From Chitinophaga pinensis (lineage in GTDB: Bacteria; Bacteroidota; Bacteroidia; SXHM01): a stretch of DNA of 33,464 nt. The DNA is taken from NCBI GenBank assembly GCA_945870105.1, contig CAMBRL010000021.1, positions 1 to 33,464 on the forward strand, given 5' to 3'. Below are positions 24,601-33,107 of this stretch, in pieces (the first letter of the stretch is position 1; each line of letters opens with the position of its first letter). The notes under the pieces are model-generated. The model ran no database searches. It worked only from the letters and a program-made list of their open reading frames with translations, and had not been told where the DNA came from. Position numbers and translations under genes: made by a program.

Positions 24601-25321
24601 TCTGTTCAATTTTCTCCAGCGCCTTTTCGGCCGCTGATTGCTCAGCACGTTTTTTAGAGAAATCCTGTCCTGTGCCGAGCACCTCATCATTTACAACCGC
24701 ATTAATCACAAATAATTTGCGTGCGCCCATATCGGTTTCTGCCACCACTTCAAAACACAATGTTTTGCGCTCCTTTTGAATCCATTCAATCAAACGGCTT
24801 TTGAAATTCAATTCCTGTTCCTGCAATTCGTCCACATCAATATGGTTATTGATGAGTTGAACAAGAACGAAGTTTTTTGTTTTAACAAAACCTTTGTCTA
24901 AATAAATGGCGCCAATCATGGCTTCCAGTGCATCACCCATAATTGAGTTACTGCGCATGTTTCCGCGATTATCACTTTTAATGAATTTATCTAAGCCCAT
25001 TTTCTGGGCAAGATGATTCAGGTTTTTGCGGCTTACAATTTTGGAACGCAACTCGGTCAAAAACCCTTCGTCTTCAAACGGATATTTTTTAAAAAGATAA
25101 TCCGCAACTATTGCATCCAATATTGCATCGCCCAAAAATTCAAGTCGCTCGTTACTGGCTTTTATGCCTGCTTTCACTTCGGGCGCCACCGATTTGTGAA
25201 AAAAAGCAAGTTTGTAAAGGTTAAGATTATCAGGGTAAAAGCCGAGCAGGTTTTTCAGTGATGCGACAAATTTTTTGTCATCACCGGAAAGTAAATTCCG
25301 TTTTAGATAATTAATCGGCAA
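24587..25321 (-). CDS. rnc: Ribonuclease III
   Basis: RNase III cleaves double-stranded RNA in rRNA and mRNA maturation. The 244-residue product has the endonuclease domain with signature NERLEFLGDAILDAIVADYL, the second acidic region GDALEAMIGAIYLDKGF (catalytic Asp/Glu), and a C-terminal dsRNA-binding domain (FKSRLIEWIQKERKTLCFEV ... KKRAEQSAAEKALEKI). The start is unusual: the frame is the same as that of fabF, and the first codon after the fabF TGA is TTG. There is no ATG before the conserved domain, so TTG at 25321 is the best start and translation probably depends on termination-reinitiation from fabF. It is the third gene of acpP-fabF-rnc. Confidence 0.95.
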   Translation of the reverse strand: MPINYLKRNLLSGDDKKFVASLKNLLGFYPDNLNLYKLAFFHKSVAPEVKAGIKASNERLEFLGDAILDAIVADYLFKKYPFEDEGFLTELRSKIVSRKNLNHLAQKMGLDKFIKSDNRGNMRSNSIMGDALEAMIGAIYLDKGFVKTKNFVLVQLINNHIDVDELQEQELNFKSRLIEWIQKERKTLCFEVVAETDMGARKLFVINAVVNDEVLGTGQDFSKKRAEQSAAEKALEKIEQTNNG

Positions 25322-26575
25322 TCAGGAAATATGCTTTTTGAAAATTACAGAAGCGTTGTGTCCTCCAAAACCAAACGTATTGCTAAGAGCTGCATTTACC
25401 GTGCGTTTCTGTGCAGTATTGAACGTGAAGTTCAGTCGCGGGTCAAATTGAGGATCGTCAGTAAAGTGGTTAATCGTTGGCGGAACAATATTATTTTTCA
25501 CCGCAAGAACAGAAGCAATGGATTCAATTGCTCCTGCAGCACCCAATAAATGTCCTGTCATTGATTTGGTGGAACTGATATTGAGTTTGTATGCATTATC
25601 ACCAAACACAGCTTTAATAGCTTTTGATTCGGCAATATCACCCAGCGGAGTTGAAGTTCCGTGAACATTGATATAGTCAATAGCTGAAAAATCCATTTCT
25701 GCATCTTCCAATGCAGAACGCATTACGTTCAGCGCTCCCAAACCTTCAGGATGCGGAGCAGTGATATGATTAGCATCAGCAGACATGCCACCGCCAACTA
25801 CCTCGGCATAAATTTTTGCTCCACGTGCAATTGCGTGTTCCCGTTCTTCCAAAATTAAAGCACCTGCACCTTCACCTAAAACAAAACCATCGCGGTCAAG
25901 GTCAAACGGACGTGAAGCAGTTTCAGGATTATCGTTGCGTGTTGAAAGTGCGTGCATGGCATTGAAACCGCCAATTCCTGCTTCATTTACAGCCGCTTCA
26001 GAACCACCTGTAACGAAGATATTTGCTTTGCCTAAACGAATGTAATTGAACGCATCAATAATAGCATTGGTAGAAGAAGCACAGGCCGAAACCGTTGTGA
26101 AATTAGGTCCGCGCAAGCCGTATTTAATAGAAATATGGCCAGCTGCAATATCGGCAATCATTTTAGGAATAAAGAAAGGATTGAAACGTGGAGTTCCATC
26201 GCCTTTCACAAATTCAGCACACTCGTTATAAAATGTTTCCAATCCGCCAATTCCCGAACCCCAGATAACACCGGCTTTGTCAACGTTTATTTTGGTAAGG
26301 TCAATGCCCGAATCTTTGATGGCTTCGTCAGCAACCACTAGTGCGTATTTCGCAAAAGGATCCATTTTACGGGCTTCTTTGCGGTCAAAGAAATCTTCTT
26401 CTTTGAAATTTTTTATTTCGCACGCAAAACGGGTTTTGAACTTTGAAGCATCAAAACGGGTGATGGGTGCTGCACCGCTTGTACCTTTAAGCAGATTTTC
26501 CCAAAACTGAGTCGCAGTATTTCCGATGGGCGTTAAAGCTCCTAATCCTGTTACTACAACTCTTTTCAGCGTCAT
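25322..26575 (-). CDS. fabF: Beta-ketoacyl-ACP synthase II
   Basis: FabF elongates acyl chains by condensing malonyl-ACP with acyl-ACP. The 417-residue product has RVVVTGLGALTPIGNTATQFW at the N-terminus, the nucleophile in FTTVSACASSTNAIIDAF, and the two active-site His residues in NVHGTSTPLGDIAES and STKSMTGHLLGAAGAIE. FDLDRDGFVLGEGAGALILEE and the final FGFGGHNASVIFKK are also typical. Lys in STKSMTGH completes the Cys-His-His site. It lies between acpP and rnc; the gap to acpP holds two hairpins that may tune relative expression. Confidence 0.98.
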   Translation of the reverse strand: MTLKRVVVTGLGALTPIGNTATQFWENLLKGTSGAAPITRFDASKFKTRFACEIKNFKEEDFFDRKEARKMDPFAKYALVVADEAIKDSGIDLTKINVDKAGVIWGSGIGGLETFYNECAEFVKGDGTPRFNPFFIPKMIADIAAGHISIKYGLRGPNFTTVSACASSTNAIIDAFNYIRLGKANIFVTGGSEAAVNEAGIGGFNAMHALSTRNDNPETASRPFDLDRDGFVLGEGAGALILEEREHAIARGAKIYAEVVGGGMSADANHITAPHPEGLGALNVMRSALEDAEMDFSAIDYINVHGTSTPLGDIAESKAIKAVFGDNAYKLNISSTKSMTGHLLGAAGAIESIASVLAVKNNIVPPTINHFTDDPQFDPRLNFTFNTAQKRTVNAALSNTFGFGGHNASVIFKKHIS

Positions 26576-26605
26576 GCGCTATGGAATATTATATTTCTGT
26601 AAAAA

Positions 26606-26644
26606 CATAAAATCACCTCACATTTGGTGCGAAGTGATTTTATG
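26606..26644 (-). terminator. Hairpin between acpP and fabF (attenuator candidate)
   Basis: CATAAAATCAC and GTGATTTTATG form a perfect 11-bp stem with a 17-nt loop. On the minus strand it is followed by TTTTT, so it can act as a partial terminator between the highly needed acpP and fabF. Confidence 0.55.
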
Positions 26645-26651
26645 CAAAAGA

Positions 26652-26670
26652 AAACACGAGCTTCGTGTTT
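26652..26670 (-). terminator. Hairpin directly after the acpP stop
   Basis: AAACACGA / TCGTGTTT form a perfect 8-bp stem with a 3-nt loop immediately after the acpP TAG; TCTTTT follows on the minus strand. It may protect the acpP 3' end or contribute to termination. Confidence 0.5.
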
Positions 26671-26907
26671 CTACTTCGCGTTAGCCTCAATATACTCAAT
26701 TGCCTGACCAACTGAGCTGATATTTTCAGCCTGATCGTCAGGAATGGCGATGTTAAATTCTTTTTCAAATTCCATGATTAACTCAACGGTATCTAAAGAA
26801 TCGGCACCTAAATCGTTGGTGAAACTCGCTTCGTTGGTTACTTCGTTTTCGTCAACGCCAAGTTTGTCAACGATGATGGCTTTTACTCTTGATGCAATGT
26901 CTGACAT
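26671..26907 (-). CDS. acpP: Acyl carrier protein
   Basis: ACP carries growing fatty-acyl chains on a 4'-phosphopantetheine arm attached to Ser in [20 protein letters not shown]. The 78-residue acidic four-helix protein has standard length when started at the ATG at 26907 ([20 protein letters not shown]). The track start at 26946 adds 13 residues without counterpart in the family and overlaps a promoter box (TAAGTTTG, 26951-26944), so it was not used. It is the first gene of the leftward acpP-fabF-rnc block. Confidence 0.98.
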   Translation of the reverse strand: MSDIASRVKAIIVDKLGVDENEVTNEASFTNDLGADSLDTVELIMEFEKEFNIAIPDDQAENISSVGQAIEYIEANAK

Positions 26908-26943
26908 GGTTAAATTATTTGATGTTTTTTGTGTTTGTGGCTG

Positions 26944-26951
26944 CAAACTTA
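26944..26951 (-). promoter_or_regulatory. -7 box of acpP
   Basis: TAAGTTTG on the minus strand fits TAnnTTTG; the start near 26940 leaves about a 33-nt leader to the ATG at 26907. Confidence 0.5.
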
Positions 26952-27013
26952 GTAAAATTAAATATCTGACGAATAAATATTGATTTTCAGGTAATGTAAA
27001 AGAAATTTAATCC

Positions 27014-29503
27014 TTACTCCTGAAAATAAACGCGTTTCACCCTGCGTGAAACATTGGTCAGCACTTCGTAAGGAATAGTCTCCATGATTTTTGCAAAATC
27101 TGCAATGGAATATTTTTCACCGAATACAATCACTTCGTCACCTTCTTTGGCAGCAATATCAGTTACATCAATCATGCACATATCCATGCAAACGTTGCCA
27201 ATAATAGGCGCGAACTTGTCATTCACCAAAACTTTTCCCCGCCTATTGCCGTGCTTGCGGCTTAATCCGTCTGCATAGCCGATTGGGATGGTTGCAATCT
27301 GTAATGCACGTTGTGTCATTTCACTTCTTCCGTAGCCTACACTTTCGCCTGCTGGAATACTATTAATTTGAGAAATGCTGGTTCGCAAAGTGCTCACATT
27401 TTGAAGTTTTTTCTGTTCGGTATCATTAGCACCAATTCCATATAAACCAATTCCAAGTCGCACCATTTCAAACTGCGCATCTGGGAAACGAGCTGAGCCT
27501 GCTGAGTTTAGAATATGACGAATAATCGGGTAGTTGAAATAAGCACTAATTTTAGCACTTATTTTTGTGAATGCGGTAATTTGCGAACGGGTAAACTCAT
27601 CGTGTTTCGGGTCTTCACTTCCTGCAAGATGTGAGAAAACAGATTGAACTTTCAGCAGCGAATTATTTTTCACACGCACCAATAATTCGTTCAAATCATT
27701 TTCGTGAAAACCGAGGCGGTGCATGCCGGTGTCTAATTTAATATGAATGGGGATCGGTTGCTTAATTTCAGTGCGGTTACGTTTCACAGCATCTTCAAAC
27801 ATTCCCAGAACACGGAAGTTGTAAATCTCCGGCTCAAGCTGATTTTTTATCATGGCATCATAACTCTGTTCTTCGGGATTCATCACCATAATTGGTAAAG
27901 TAATTCCGGCTTTGCGCAATTCAATTCCTTCATCTGCATACGCAACAGCAAGGTAATCTACACGATGAAACTGAAGCACATTAGCAATTTCGTAGCTCCC
28001 ACTTCCGTATGAAAACGCTTTTACCATCGCCATAATTTTGGTTTCAGGCTTTAATATAGAGCGGAAATAATTCAAGTTGTGTGCAACAGCATTGAGGTTA
28101 ATTTCCAAAACTGTTTCGTGTGTTTTTTGTTGTAATACATTATTAATTTCTTCGAAACCAAAAACACGTGCACCTTTCAGCAAAATGGTTTCGTTGCTGA
28201 AAAATGAGTTACTGAATTCTTTCAAAAACTCTTTTGTTCCGGAATAGAATTCCTTTTCAAGATTGAATAAACCGTTTTGGCGCGAAATGGCTTCACCAAT
28301 GCCAATCAGACGTTTCACATGTTTGCGCTCGAGTAGTTCAGCTACTTCTTTGTAAAGCGCTTCTTCGTTTTTTCCGCTTTGCAGAATGTCGGAAAGAATG
28401 ACTGTTTTTTTCGGATGTTGTTTTTGCTGTTCCAGAAAATCAAGTGCAATTGCCAGTGAACCTAAATCAGAATTATAGCTGTCATTAATCACCGAACAAT
28501 TATTGATTCCTTCTTTTAGTTCCAGTCGCATCGCAACAGGACTAAGCATCAACATACGTTCAGCAATTTGCTTGTTCTCGTGACCAGAATACAACATGAA
28601 CAGCCAACAGTGAATTGCATTTTCAACCGAAGCATCGTCAGTAAACGGAATTTTTATGCGCAGAAAATCATTATTGTAAACACCTTGAATTTCAGTGTCA
28701 GTTGCAGATTTGGTGATTTTTCCAATCAATAAACTTGCAGCAGTTTTCTTTGACCAGTTTAATAATTGTGTGTCTTTTAATTCTTCATCTGCTTTTACTG
28801 CTTCATGAATTTCAGGATAATCTTTGCAATAAATCAGCGCCTGAACATCTTTGAAAAGTTTCAGCTTTTCTTTTGTCTTTTCAAGCAATGAAGAAAAATT
28901 TTCACTGTGAGCTTGTCCTATGTTGGTGAAAATTCCGGTGGTTGGTTTTATTATTTTTTCCAATTTTTCCATTTCGCCAGGATGCGAAATTCCCGCTTCA
29001 AATAAGGCGAATTCGTGTTCGCTCTTCATTTGCCATACTGAAAGCGGAACACCTACCTGTGAATTAAAACTTTTCGGGCTGCGGACAATGTTTTTCTCTT
29101 CGCGCAGCAATTGATACAGCCATTCTTTTACAATTGTTTTTCCGTTGCTGCCGGTTATACCAATTACCGGAATGGAGAATTGTTTGCGGTGATGAGCGCA
29201 CAATGTTTGTAATGCTTTTAGTGTGTCAGCAACAAGAATAAAATTTGCTTCTGGTAACTCATACAAACTTTGCGGAAGAGATGTAACTACAAAATTCCGT
29301 AAGCCATTAGCATATAAATCAGGAATAAAACGGTGGGCATCATGACGCTCGCCTTTGATGGCGAAAAACAAACTGGTTTCAGCACCTGCAAGTTTTCGGC
29401 TGTCAATCAGTAATTGCCGCACAGGATTTTCAGGATGATTTCCGTGAAGTTTTCCCTGAATGATTTCAGAAATTTCGGATAAGTTATAATTAACTGAACT
29501 CAC
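27014..29503 (-). CDS. MurF-alanine racemase fusion
   Basis: This is an 829-residue two-enzyme protein. Residues 1 to about 445 are MurF, which adds D-Ala-D-Ala to UDP-MurNAc-tripeptide: NSRKLAGAETSLFFA-like substrate domain, ATP loop GITGSNGKTIVKEWLYQLL, FEAGISHPGEMEKLEKIIKP, and INDSYNSDLGSLAIALDFL. Residues about 460-829 are alanine racemase: LEINLNAVAHNLNYFR, PLP-Lys in MAMVKAFSYGSGS, HIKLDTGMHRLGF, SVGYGRSEMTQ (catalytic Tyr region), IPIGYADGLSRKHGNRRGKV and GNVCMDMCMIDVTD. The fusion couples D-Ala supply with its use and is known in Bacteroidota. The start is GTG at 29503, 3 bp after the tdk stop, so it is translated from the tdk transcript. Confidence 0.96.
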   Translation of the reverse strand: MSSVNYNLSEISEIIQGKLHGNHPENPVRQLLIDSRKLAGAETSLFFAIKGERHDAHRFIPDLYANGLRNFVVTSLPQSLYELPEANFILVADTLKALQTLCAHHRKQFSIPVIGITGSNGKTIVKEWLYQLLREEKNIVRSPKSFNSQVGVPLSVWQMKSEHEFALFEAGISHPGEMEKLEKIIKPTTGIFTNIGQAHSENFSSLLEKTKEKLKLFKDVQALIYCKDYPEIHEAVKADEELKDTQLLNWSKKTAASLLIGKITKSATDTEIQGVYNNDFLRIKIPFTDDASVENAIHCWLFMLYSGHENKQIAERMLMLSPVAMRLELKEGINNCSVINDSYNSDLGSLAIALDFLEQQKQHPKKTVILSDILQSGKNEEALYKEVAELLERKHVKRLIGIGEAISRQNGLFNLEKEFYSGTKEFLKEFSNSFFSNETILLKGARVFGFEEINNVLQQKTHETVLEINLNAVAHNLNYFRSILKPETKIMAMVKAFSYGSGSYEIANVLQFHRVDYLAVAYADEGIELRKAGITLPIMVMNPEEQSYDAMIKNQLEPEIYNFRVLGMFEDAVKRNRTEIKQPIPIHIKLDTGMHRLGFHENDLNELLVRVKNNSLLKVQSVFSHLAGSEDPKHDEFTRSQITAFTKISAKISAYFNYPIIRHILNSAGSARFPDAQFEMVRLGIGLYGIGANDTEQKKLQNVSTLRTSISQINSIPAGESVGYGRSEMTQRALQIATIPIGYADGLSRKHGNRRGKVLVNDKFAPIIGNVCMDMCMIDVTDIAAKEGDEVIVFGEKYSIADFAKIMETIPYEVLTNVSRRVKRVYFQE

Positions 29504-29506
29504 AAA

Positions 29507-30097
29507 TTATAGTTTTGATTTCATGCTTTGTGCTTTGAAGAAACAATCCCTGCACAAAGGTTCGTAGTTATTAGTTTCGCCCAAAACAACAAGTGAATTT
29601 TCTTCCGTAATGCGGTAGGAGTGATTCGCAAGATTTCCGCAGCGCATACAGATTGCGTGAACCTTGGTGATGTATTCTGCAGAAGCCATCAATGCAGGCA
29701 TAGGACCAAAAGGGTTGCCCAAAAAGTCCATATCAAGTCCTGCGATAATTACGCGCACACCTGAGTTTGCCAGTTGATTGCAGACATTCGGTAATTCGGA
29801 ATCGAAGAATTGTGCTTCGTCAATTCCAACCACATCTACTTCACTTGTCATCAATAAAATGTTGGAAGAGGAGGGAACGGGTGTGGATTGAATTTCATTA
29901 GAGTCATGCGAAACAACCTTTACTTCATCGTAGCGATTATCTATAGAGGGCTTAAAGATTTCAACTTTCTGTTTCGCAAATTTTGCGCGTTTCAAACGCC
30001 TGATTAATTCTTCCGTTTTGCCTGAAAACATAGAACCGCAGATAACTTCTATCCAACCTTTTTTTACGGAATGATTAAGCGGGTTTTCAAGAAACAT
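29507..30097 (-). CDS. tdk: Thymidine kinase
   Basis: TK phosphorylates thymidine in pyrimidine salvage. The 196-residue product (from [13 protein letters not shown]) is a type II TK. It has P-loop [19 protein letters not shown], Walker-B-like [13 protein letters not shown] (with the catalytic Glu), and lasso/thymidine-binding [26 protein letters not shown]. Zinc Cys residues are in [13 protein letters not shown] and CRDCFF. The track start at 30169 adds 24 hydrophobic residues that overlap the promoter (TAGTTTTG at 30156-30149), so the ATG at 30097 was chosen. It is followed by murF-alr after 3 bp. Confidence 0.96.
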   Translation of the reverse strand: MFLENPLNHSVKKGWIEVICGSMFSGKTEELIRRLKRAKFAKQKVEIFKPSIDNRYDEVKVVSHDSNEIQSTPVPSSSNILLMTSEVDVVGIDEAQFFDSELPNVCNQLANSGVRVIIAGLDMDFLGNPFGPMPALMASAEYITKVHAICMRCGNLANHSYRITEENSLVVLGETNNYEPLCRDCFFKAQSMKSKL

Positions 30098-30132
30098 AAA
30101 ACAGAAAATAATAAAGGGGCAGGAGAAAACGT

Positions 30133-30140
30133 TATTTTTG
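30133..30140 (+). promoter_or_regulatory. -7 box of the coiled-coil protein gene
   Basis: TATTTTTG fits TAnnTTTG and lies 35 bp before the ATG at 30176, beside the divergent tdk box. Confidence 0.45.
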
Positions 30141-30148
30141 AACCAACA

Positions 30149-30156
30149 CAAAACTA
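30149..30156 (-). promoter_or_regulatory. -7 box of tdk/murF-alr
   Basis: TAGTTTTG on the minus strand fits TAnnTTTG, 51 bp before the tdk ATG, and rules out the longer ORF-track start. Confidence 0.45.
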
Positions 30157-30175
30157 AATAAAAGCACAATAGGAA

Positions 30176-30802
30176 ATGGAAAACAATACTGCGTTGAAGA
30201 ATATTTTGAATGAATTAGAGCGTATCGGCAAAAAAATAAACGGTTTGCAATCTTCTGGAAATAAGATTTCAGAAAAAGGTCTTGCATTGGTTGAATCGCA
30301 ATTGAAAAATGTTTCTTCCACATTGGAAATTCTTGAGGAAGTGGTGGTGAATAATGCCATGCCTGCCGGCAGGCAGGAATCGGTTGCAGTAGCGGAGGAA
30401 ACCATTCCTGTTGATGTGAAAGAAGTGGTTGCTATGTCACTAGAAAATACTGCACCTGAAATAGTGGAAGTTGTTAAACAGACCGAGCCTGCGCCTGTTG
30501 CAGATAAAAAAACAAAAACGAAAACGCCTGAAAATCCTGATAATAGCCTTGTTGGCAAAATGAAACGTAAGCCAATCAAAGATTTAAGAACGGCTATCGG
30601 GATTAATGAAAAATTTGCCTTTATAAAACTGTTTGGCGGTGATGCAACCGCATGGGGCAATGCCCTGCAAAAACTGAATTCTTTTTCATCCTATTGGGAA
30701 GCAGAAGCGATGTTGAGCGAGTTCAATCAAAAATATAAATGGAAAGAAGAGGATGAAACGCTGCAAAGCCTGATGGATTTGGTGGAGCGCAGGTATATGT
30801 AA
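30176..30802 (+). CDS. Conserved Bacteroidota protein with coiled coil and C-terminal domain
   Basis: This 208-residue cytosolic protein is of unknown function. The N-terminal ~65 residues are heptad-like ([40 protein letters not shown]), a likely coiled coil. A Val/Glu/Pro-rich linker (about 75-125) follows. The C-terminal ~70 residues form a compact helical block, [53 protein letters not shown], which I recall as a frequent uncharacterised module in Bacteroidota proteins. The linker contains MPAGRQE, encoded by a palindromic DNA repeat. It is divergent from tdk, and tRNA-Arg follows. Confidence 0.8.
   Translation: MENNTALKNILNELERIGKKINGLQSSGNKISEKGLALVESQLKNVSSTLEILEEVVVNNAMPAGRQESVAVAEETIPVDVKEVVAMSLENTAPEIVEVVKQTEPAPVADKKTKTKTPENPDNSLVGKMKRKPIKDLRTAIGINEKFAFIKLFGGDATAWGNALQKLNSFSSYWEAEAMLSEFNQKYKWKEEDETLQSLMDLVERRYM
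30358..30377. repeat. Palindromic repeat inserted in a coding linker
   Basis: GCCTGCCGGCAGGC (30361-30374) is a perfect 14-bp palindrome followed by AGG. It encodes the MPAGRQ peptide. This word is familiar as a dispersed repeat that also appears within coding sequence; only one copy is in this window. Confidence 0.7.
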
Positions 30803-30808
30803 TTTCCC

Positions 30809-30816
30809 TATTTTCG
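30809..30816 (+). promoter_or_regulatory. -7 box of tRNA-Arg
   Basis: TATTTTCG, a TAnnTTCG form, lies 13 bp before the tRNA. The tRNA-Met promoter has the same ending (TACTTTCG). Confidence 0.5.
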
Positions 30817-30829
30817 CAGCCCGCATTTT

Positions 30830-30901
30830 GGTTTCGTAGTTCAATGGATAGAATAGAAGTTTCCTAAACTTTTGATCCCAGTTCGATTCTGGGCGAGACT
30901 A
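30830..30901 (+). tRNA. tRNA-Arg(CCT)
   Basis: The sequence folds as a cloverleaf. The acceptor GGTTTCG / CGAGACT has two G-T pairs and discriminator A. The D stem is GTTC/GAAT with loop AATGGATA, and the anticodon stem GAAGT/ACTTT has loop TTCCTAA, anticodon CCT (decodes AGG). The variable loop is 4 nt, and the T stem CCCAG/CTGGG has loop TTCGATT. CCA is not encoded. An intrinsic terminator follows immediately. Confidence 0.93.
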
Positions 30902-30905
30902 CTTG

Positions 30906-30934
30906 AAAATCCTTTGCTGATGCAAGGGATTTTT
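30906..30934. terminator. Terminator after tRNA-Arg
   Basis: AAAATCCTTTGC / GCAAGGGATTTT form a 12-bp stem with one T-G pair and loop TGAT, followed by T residues. It lies between the convergent tRNA-Arg and lipoprotein genes and can serve both. Confidence 0.85.
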
Positions 30935-31490
30935 AGTTTGCAAAAACTCCTTCCACGCTAAATTTGGTATCAAATGTCCAGCGCACGTGCATTTCGCTGT
31001 CTAAGCGGTATAGTTTTTTTGGAATATAACACAGCGTTTGTTGAGAGGTGTAAAGAAAATTCTTCGCATCTCTTTTTATGCAGATTTCAGTTGGTTGCCA
31101 TAGTGAGTCGGTGAAAATTTTTATTTCTTTTACTGATATTTTTTCGTCAGCTGTTTTGTAGGTGATGGTGTTTTTGCTTCCTTCTTTTAACGTGTCGGTA
31201 GTATAGCTGTCTTTCCATGCCGGTTTGTTGATGCTGTTTTCGGCAAATATTTTCAACTCTTTTTTCCAGTCGATGCTGTCGGATAATGTTTTGGTTTCTG
31301 TTGCTCCGTCTTTGATTATTGTTTTCGTGATTTCGGGTTTCGTTACGTTCAGCGCATCGGCTTCTTTGGAGAAGTAGGAAACAAGGTCAAAGAATTTTCC
31401 GGGTTCGGATTTTTTTTCTTCGTGTTCTTTAGAGCAAGAAGCAAACAAAAAAAGTATCACGCAAAGGCGCAGAGGCGAAAAGTTTTTCAT
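30933..31490 (-). CDS. Hypothetical lipoprotein
   Basis: The 185-residue protein has a lipoprotein signal (RLCVILFLFASC-S), the Cys at residue 19 being the lipidation site. It is followed by a charged, Lys-rich stretch (SKEHEEKKSEPGKF). The mature part has beta-rich segments (SKNTITYKTADEKISVKEIK, RLDSEMHVRWTFDTKFSVEG) and no recognised catalytic motif. It starts 2 bp after the ALDH gene, so it is co-transcribed. The part of its signal peptide coding for SPLRLCV is made of a dispersed-repeat-like sequence. Confidence 0.8.
   Translation of the reverse strand: MKNFSPLRLCVILFLFASCSKEHEEKKSEPGKFFDLVSYFSKEADALNVTKPEITKTIIKDGATETKTLSDSIDWKKELKIFAENSINKPAWKDSYTTDTLKEGSKNTITYKTADEKISVKEIKIFTDSLWQPTEICIKRDAKNFLYTSQQTLCYIPKKLYRLDSEMHVRWTFDTKFSVEGVFAN
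31458..31482. repeat. Dispersed-type repeat (CGCAAAGGCGCAGAGGCG) in a signal peptide
   Basis: The word CACGCAAAGGCGCAGAGGCG resembles a common intergenic repeat of Bacteroidota and cyanobacteria (CGCAAAGACGCAGAGGCGC type). Here it is in frame inside the lipoprotein signal sequence. Confidence 0.5.
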
Positions 31491-31492
31491 GC

Positions 31493-33046
31493 TTACAAAT
31501 CGAATCTTATCCCCTGTGCCAGTGGAAGACTGTCGCCATAATTAATAGTGTTGGTTTGCCTGCGCATGTAAATTTTCCAGGCATCGCTGCCGCTTTCACG
31601 ACCGCCACCGGTTTCTTTTTCTCCGCCAAAAGCTCCACCTATTTCTGCTCCTGATGTTCCTATGTTCACGTTTGCAATACCGCAATCGCTGCCTTGCTGA
31701 GAAAGAAACTTTTCCATCTCGCGCATGTTGGTTGTGAAGATGGATGACGACAATCCCTGCGGAACTCCGTTCTGCATTTCAATCGCTTCTTCAATGGTTT
31801 TGTATTTCATCACGTATAAAATAGGAGCGAAGGTTTCTTCCTGCACAATGTGAAATTCGTTTTTCGCTTCAATGATGCAGGGCTTAACATAGCACCCACT
31901 TTCATATCCGTTGCCGTTTAGCACTCCTCCTTCCACAACAATTTTCCCGCCTTCTTGTTTAGCACGTTCAATGGCGTTGAGGTAATCTTCCGTTGCTTTT
32001 TTGTCAATCAACGGACCAACATGATTTTTTTCATCCAGCGGATTTCCAATGCTGAGTTGGCTGTAAGCGTTTTTCAAAACCGAAACAGTTTTATCGTAAA
32101 CACTTTCGTGAATAATCAATCTGCGGGTTGAAGTGCAGCGTTGTCCTGCCGTTCCCACGGCACCAAACACAGCGCCAACCAATACCATTTTTATATCGGC
32201 ATGTTCCGAAACAATGATGGCGTTGTTGCCACCCAATTCTAAAATGGTTCTGCCGAAACGCTCGGCAACCATAGAAGCCACACGTCTTCCGATGCGGGTA
32301 GATCCTGTGAAAGAAACCAGCGGAACACGTTTATCTTTATTCATTAAATCGCCTGATGCATTGCCGATAACCACGCAACTTACACCTTCGGGAACATTAT
32401 TTCTTTTCAGAACGGGTGCGATAATATTCTGGCAGGCAAGAGCGCACAATGGAACTTTTGAACTTGGTTTCCAAACGCAGGCATCACCGCAAACCCATGC
32501 CAGAGCAGCATTCCATGCCCACACGGCAACAGGAAAATTGAAAGCCGAAATAATTCCAACCACGCCCAGCGGATGATATTGCTCATACATGCGGTGCAGC
32601 GGGCGCTCACTGTGCATGGTCAACCCGTGCAACTGGCGCGAAAGCCCAACGGCAAAATCGCAGATGTCAATCATTTCCTGCACTTCGCCCATGCCTTCCT
32701 GGTAGCTTTTTCCCATTTCGTAGGAAACCAGCATGCCCAGTTCGTTTTTGTATTTGCGTAATTCATCACCTATCTGGCGCACCACTTCACCGCGCTTGGG
32801 TGCCGGAACCATGCGCCATTCATTAAATGCAGCTTCGGCAGTTTTTATTACCGTTTCATAATCTTCCGGTGTTGCAGCATTTACGCTAGCAATCAATTCA
32901 CCGGTAACAGGTGAAAATGAATCTATTTTGTTGCCTTGTGTTTTAAACGATTTTGTGCCGGTTGAAGCGCCTGAATTTTCCTTTCCTATTTTGAAAAGTT
33001 CCAGAACTTCTGCTATGCCGGGTTTTGCTGTAAGGGTTGCGGACAT
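31493..33046 (-). CDS. ALDH7-type aldehyde dehydrogenase
   Basis: This 517-residue NAD(P)-dependent dehydrogenase is close to the antiquitin/alpha-aminoadipic semialdehyde dehydrogenase family (AmaB, PcD). Blocks are [41 protein letters not shown] (cofactor), [17 protein letters not shown] and [27 protein letters not shown] holds the general-base Glu with the 'GGNNA' typical of ALDH7, and [16 protein letters not shown] the catalytic Cys. [15 protein letters not shown] and [31 protein letters not shown] are also present. It probably acts in lysine or pipecolate breakdown. It is followed by the lipoprotein after 2 bp. The region 33047-33107 upstream holds only a weak TAATTTCG box. Confidence 0.93.
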   Translation of the reverse strand: MSATLTAKPGIAEVLELFKIGKENSGASTGTKSFKTQGNKIDSFSPVTGELIASVNAATPEDYETVIKTAEAAFNEWRMVPAPKRGEVVRQIGDELRKYKNELGMLVSYEMGKSYQEGMGEVQEMIDICDFAVGLSRQLHGLTMHSERPLHRMYEQYHPLGVVGIISAFNFPVAVWAWNAALAWVCGDACVWKPSSKVPLCALACQNIIAPVLKRNNVPEGVSCVVIGNASGDLMNKDKRVPLVSFTGSTRIGRRVASMVAERFGRTILELGGNNAIIVSEHADIKMVLVGAVFGAVGTAGQRCTSTRRLIIHESVYDKTVSVLKNAYSQLSIGNPLDEKNHVGPLIDKKATEDYLNAIERAKQEGGKIVVEGGVLNGNGYESGCYVKPCIIEAKNEFHIVQEETFAPILYVMKYKTIEEAIEMQNGVPQGLSSSIFTTNMREMEKFLSQQGSDCGIANVNIGTSGAEIGGAFGGEKETGGGRESGSDAWKIYMRRQTNTINYGDSLPLAQGIRFDL

Positions 33047-33107
33047 GGGTAATGATTAAATGAGGGGGCGAAATTAGAAATAATACCTCTTTTTGTTTTG
33101 TGAATCT

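Noticed and set aside
32133-32576. 147-residue plus-strand ORF inside the ALDH gene
   Set aside because: Shadow frame; composition mirrors the ALDH codons.
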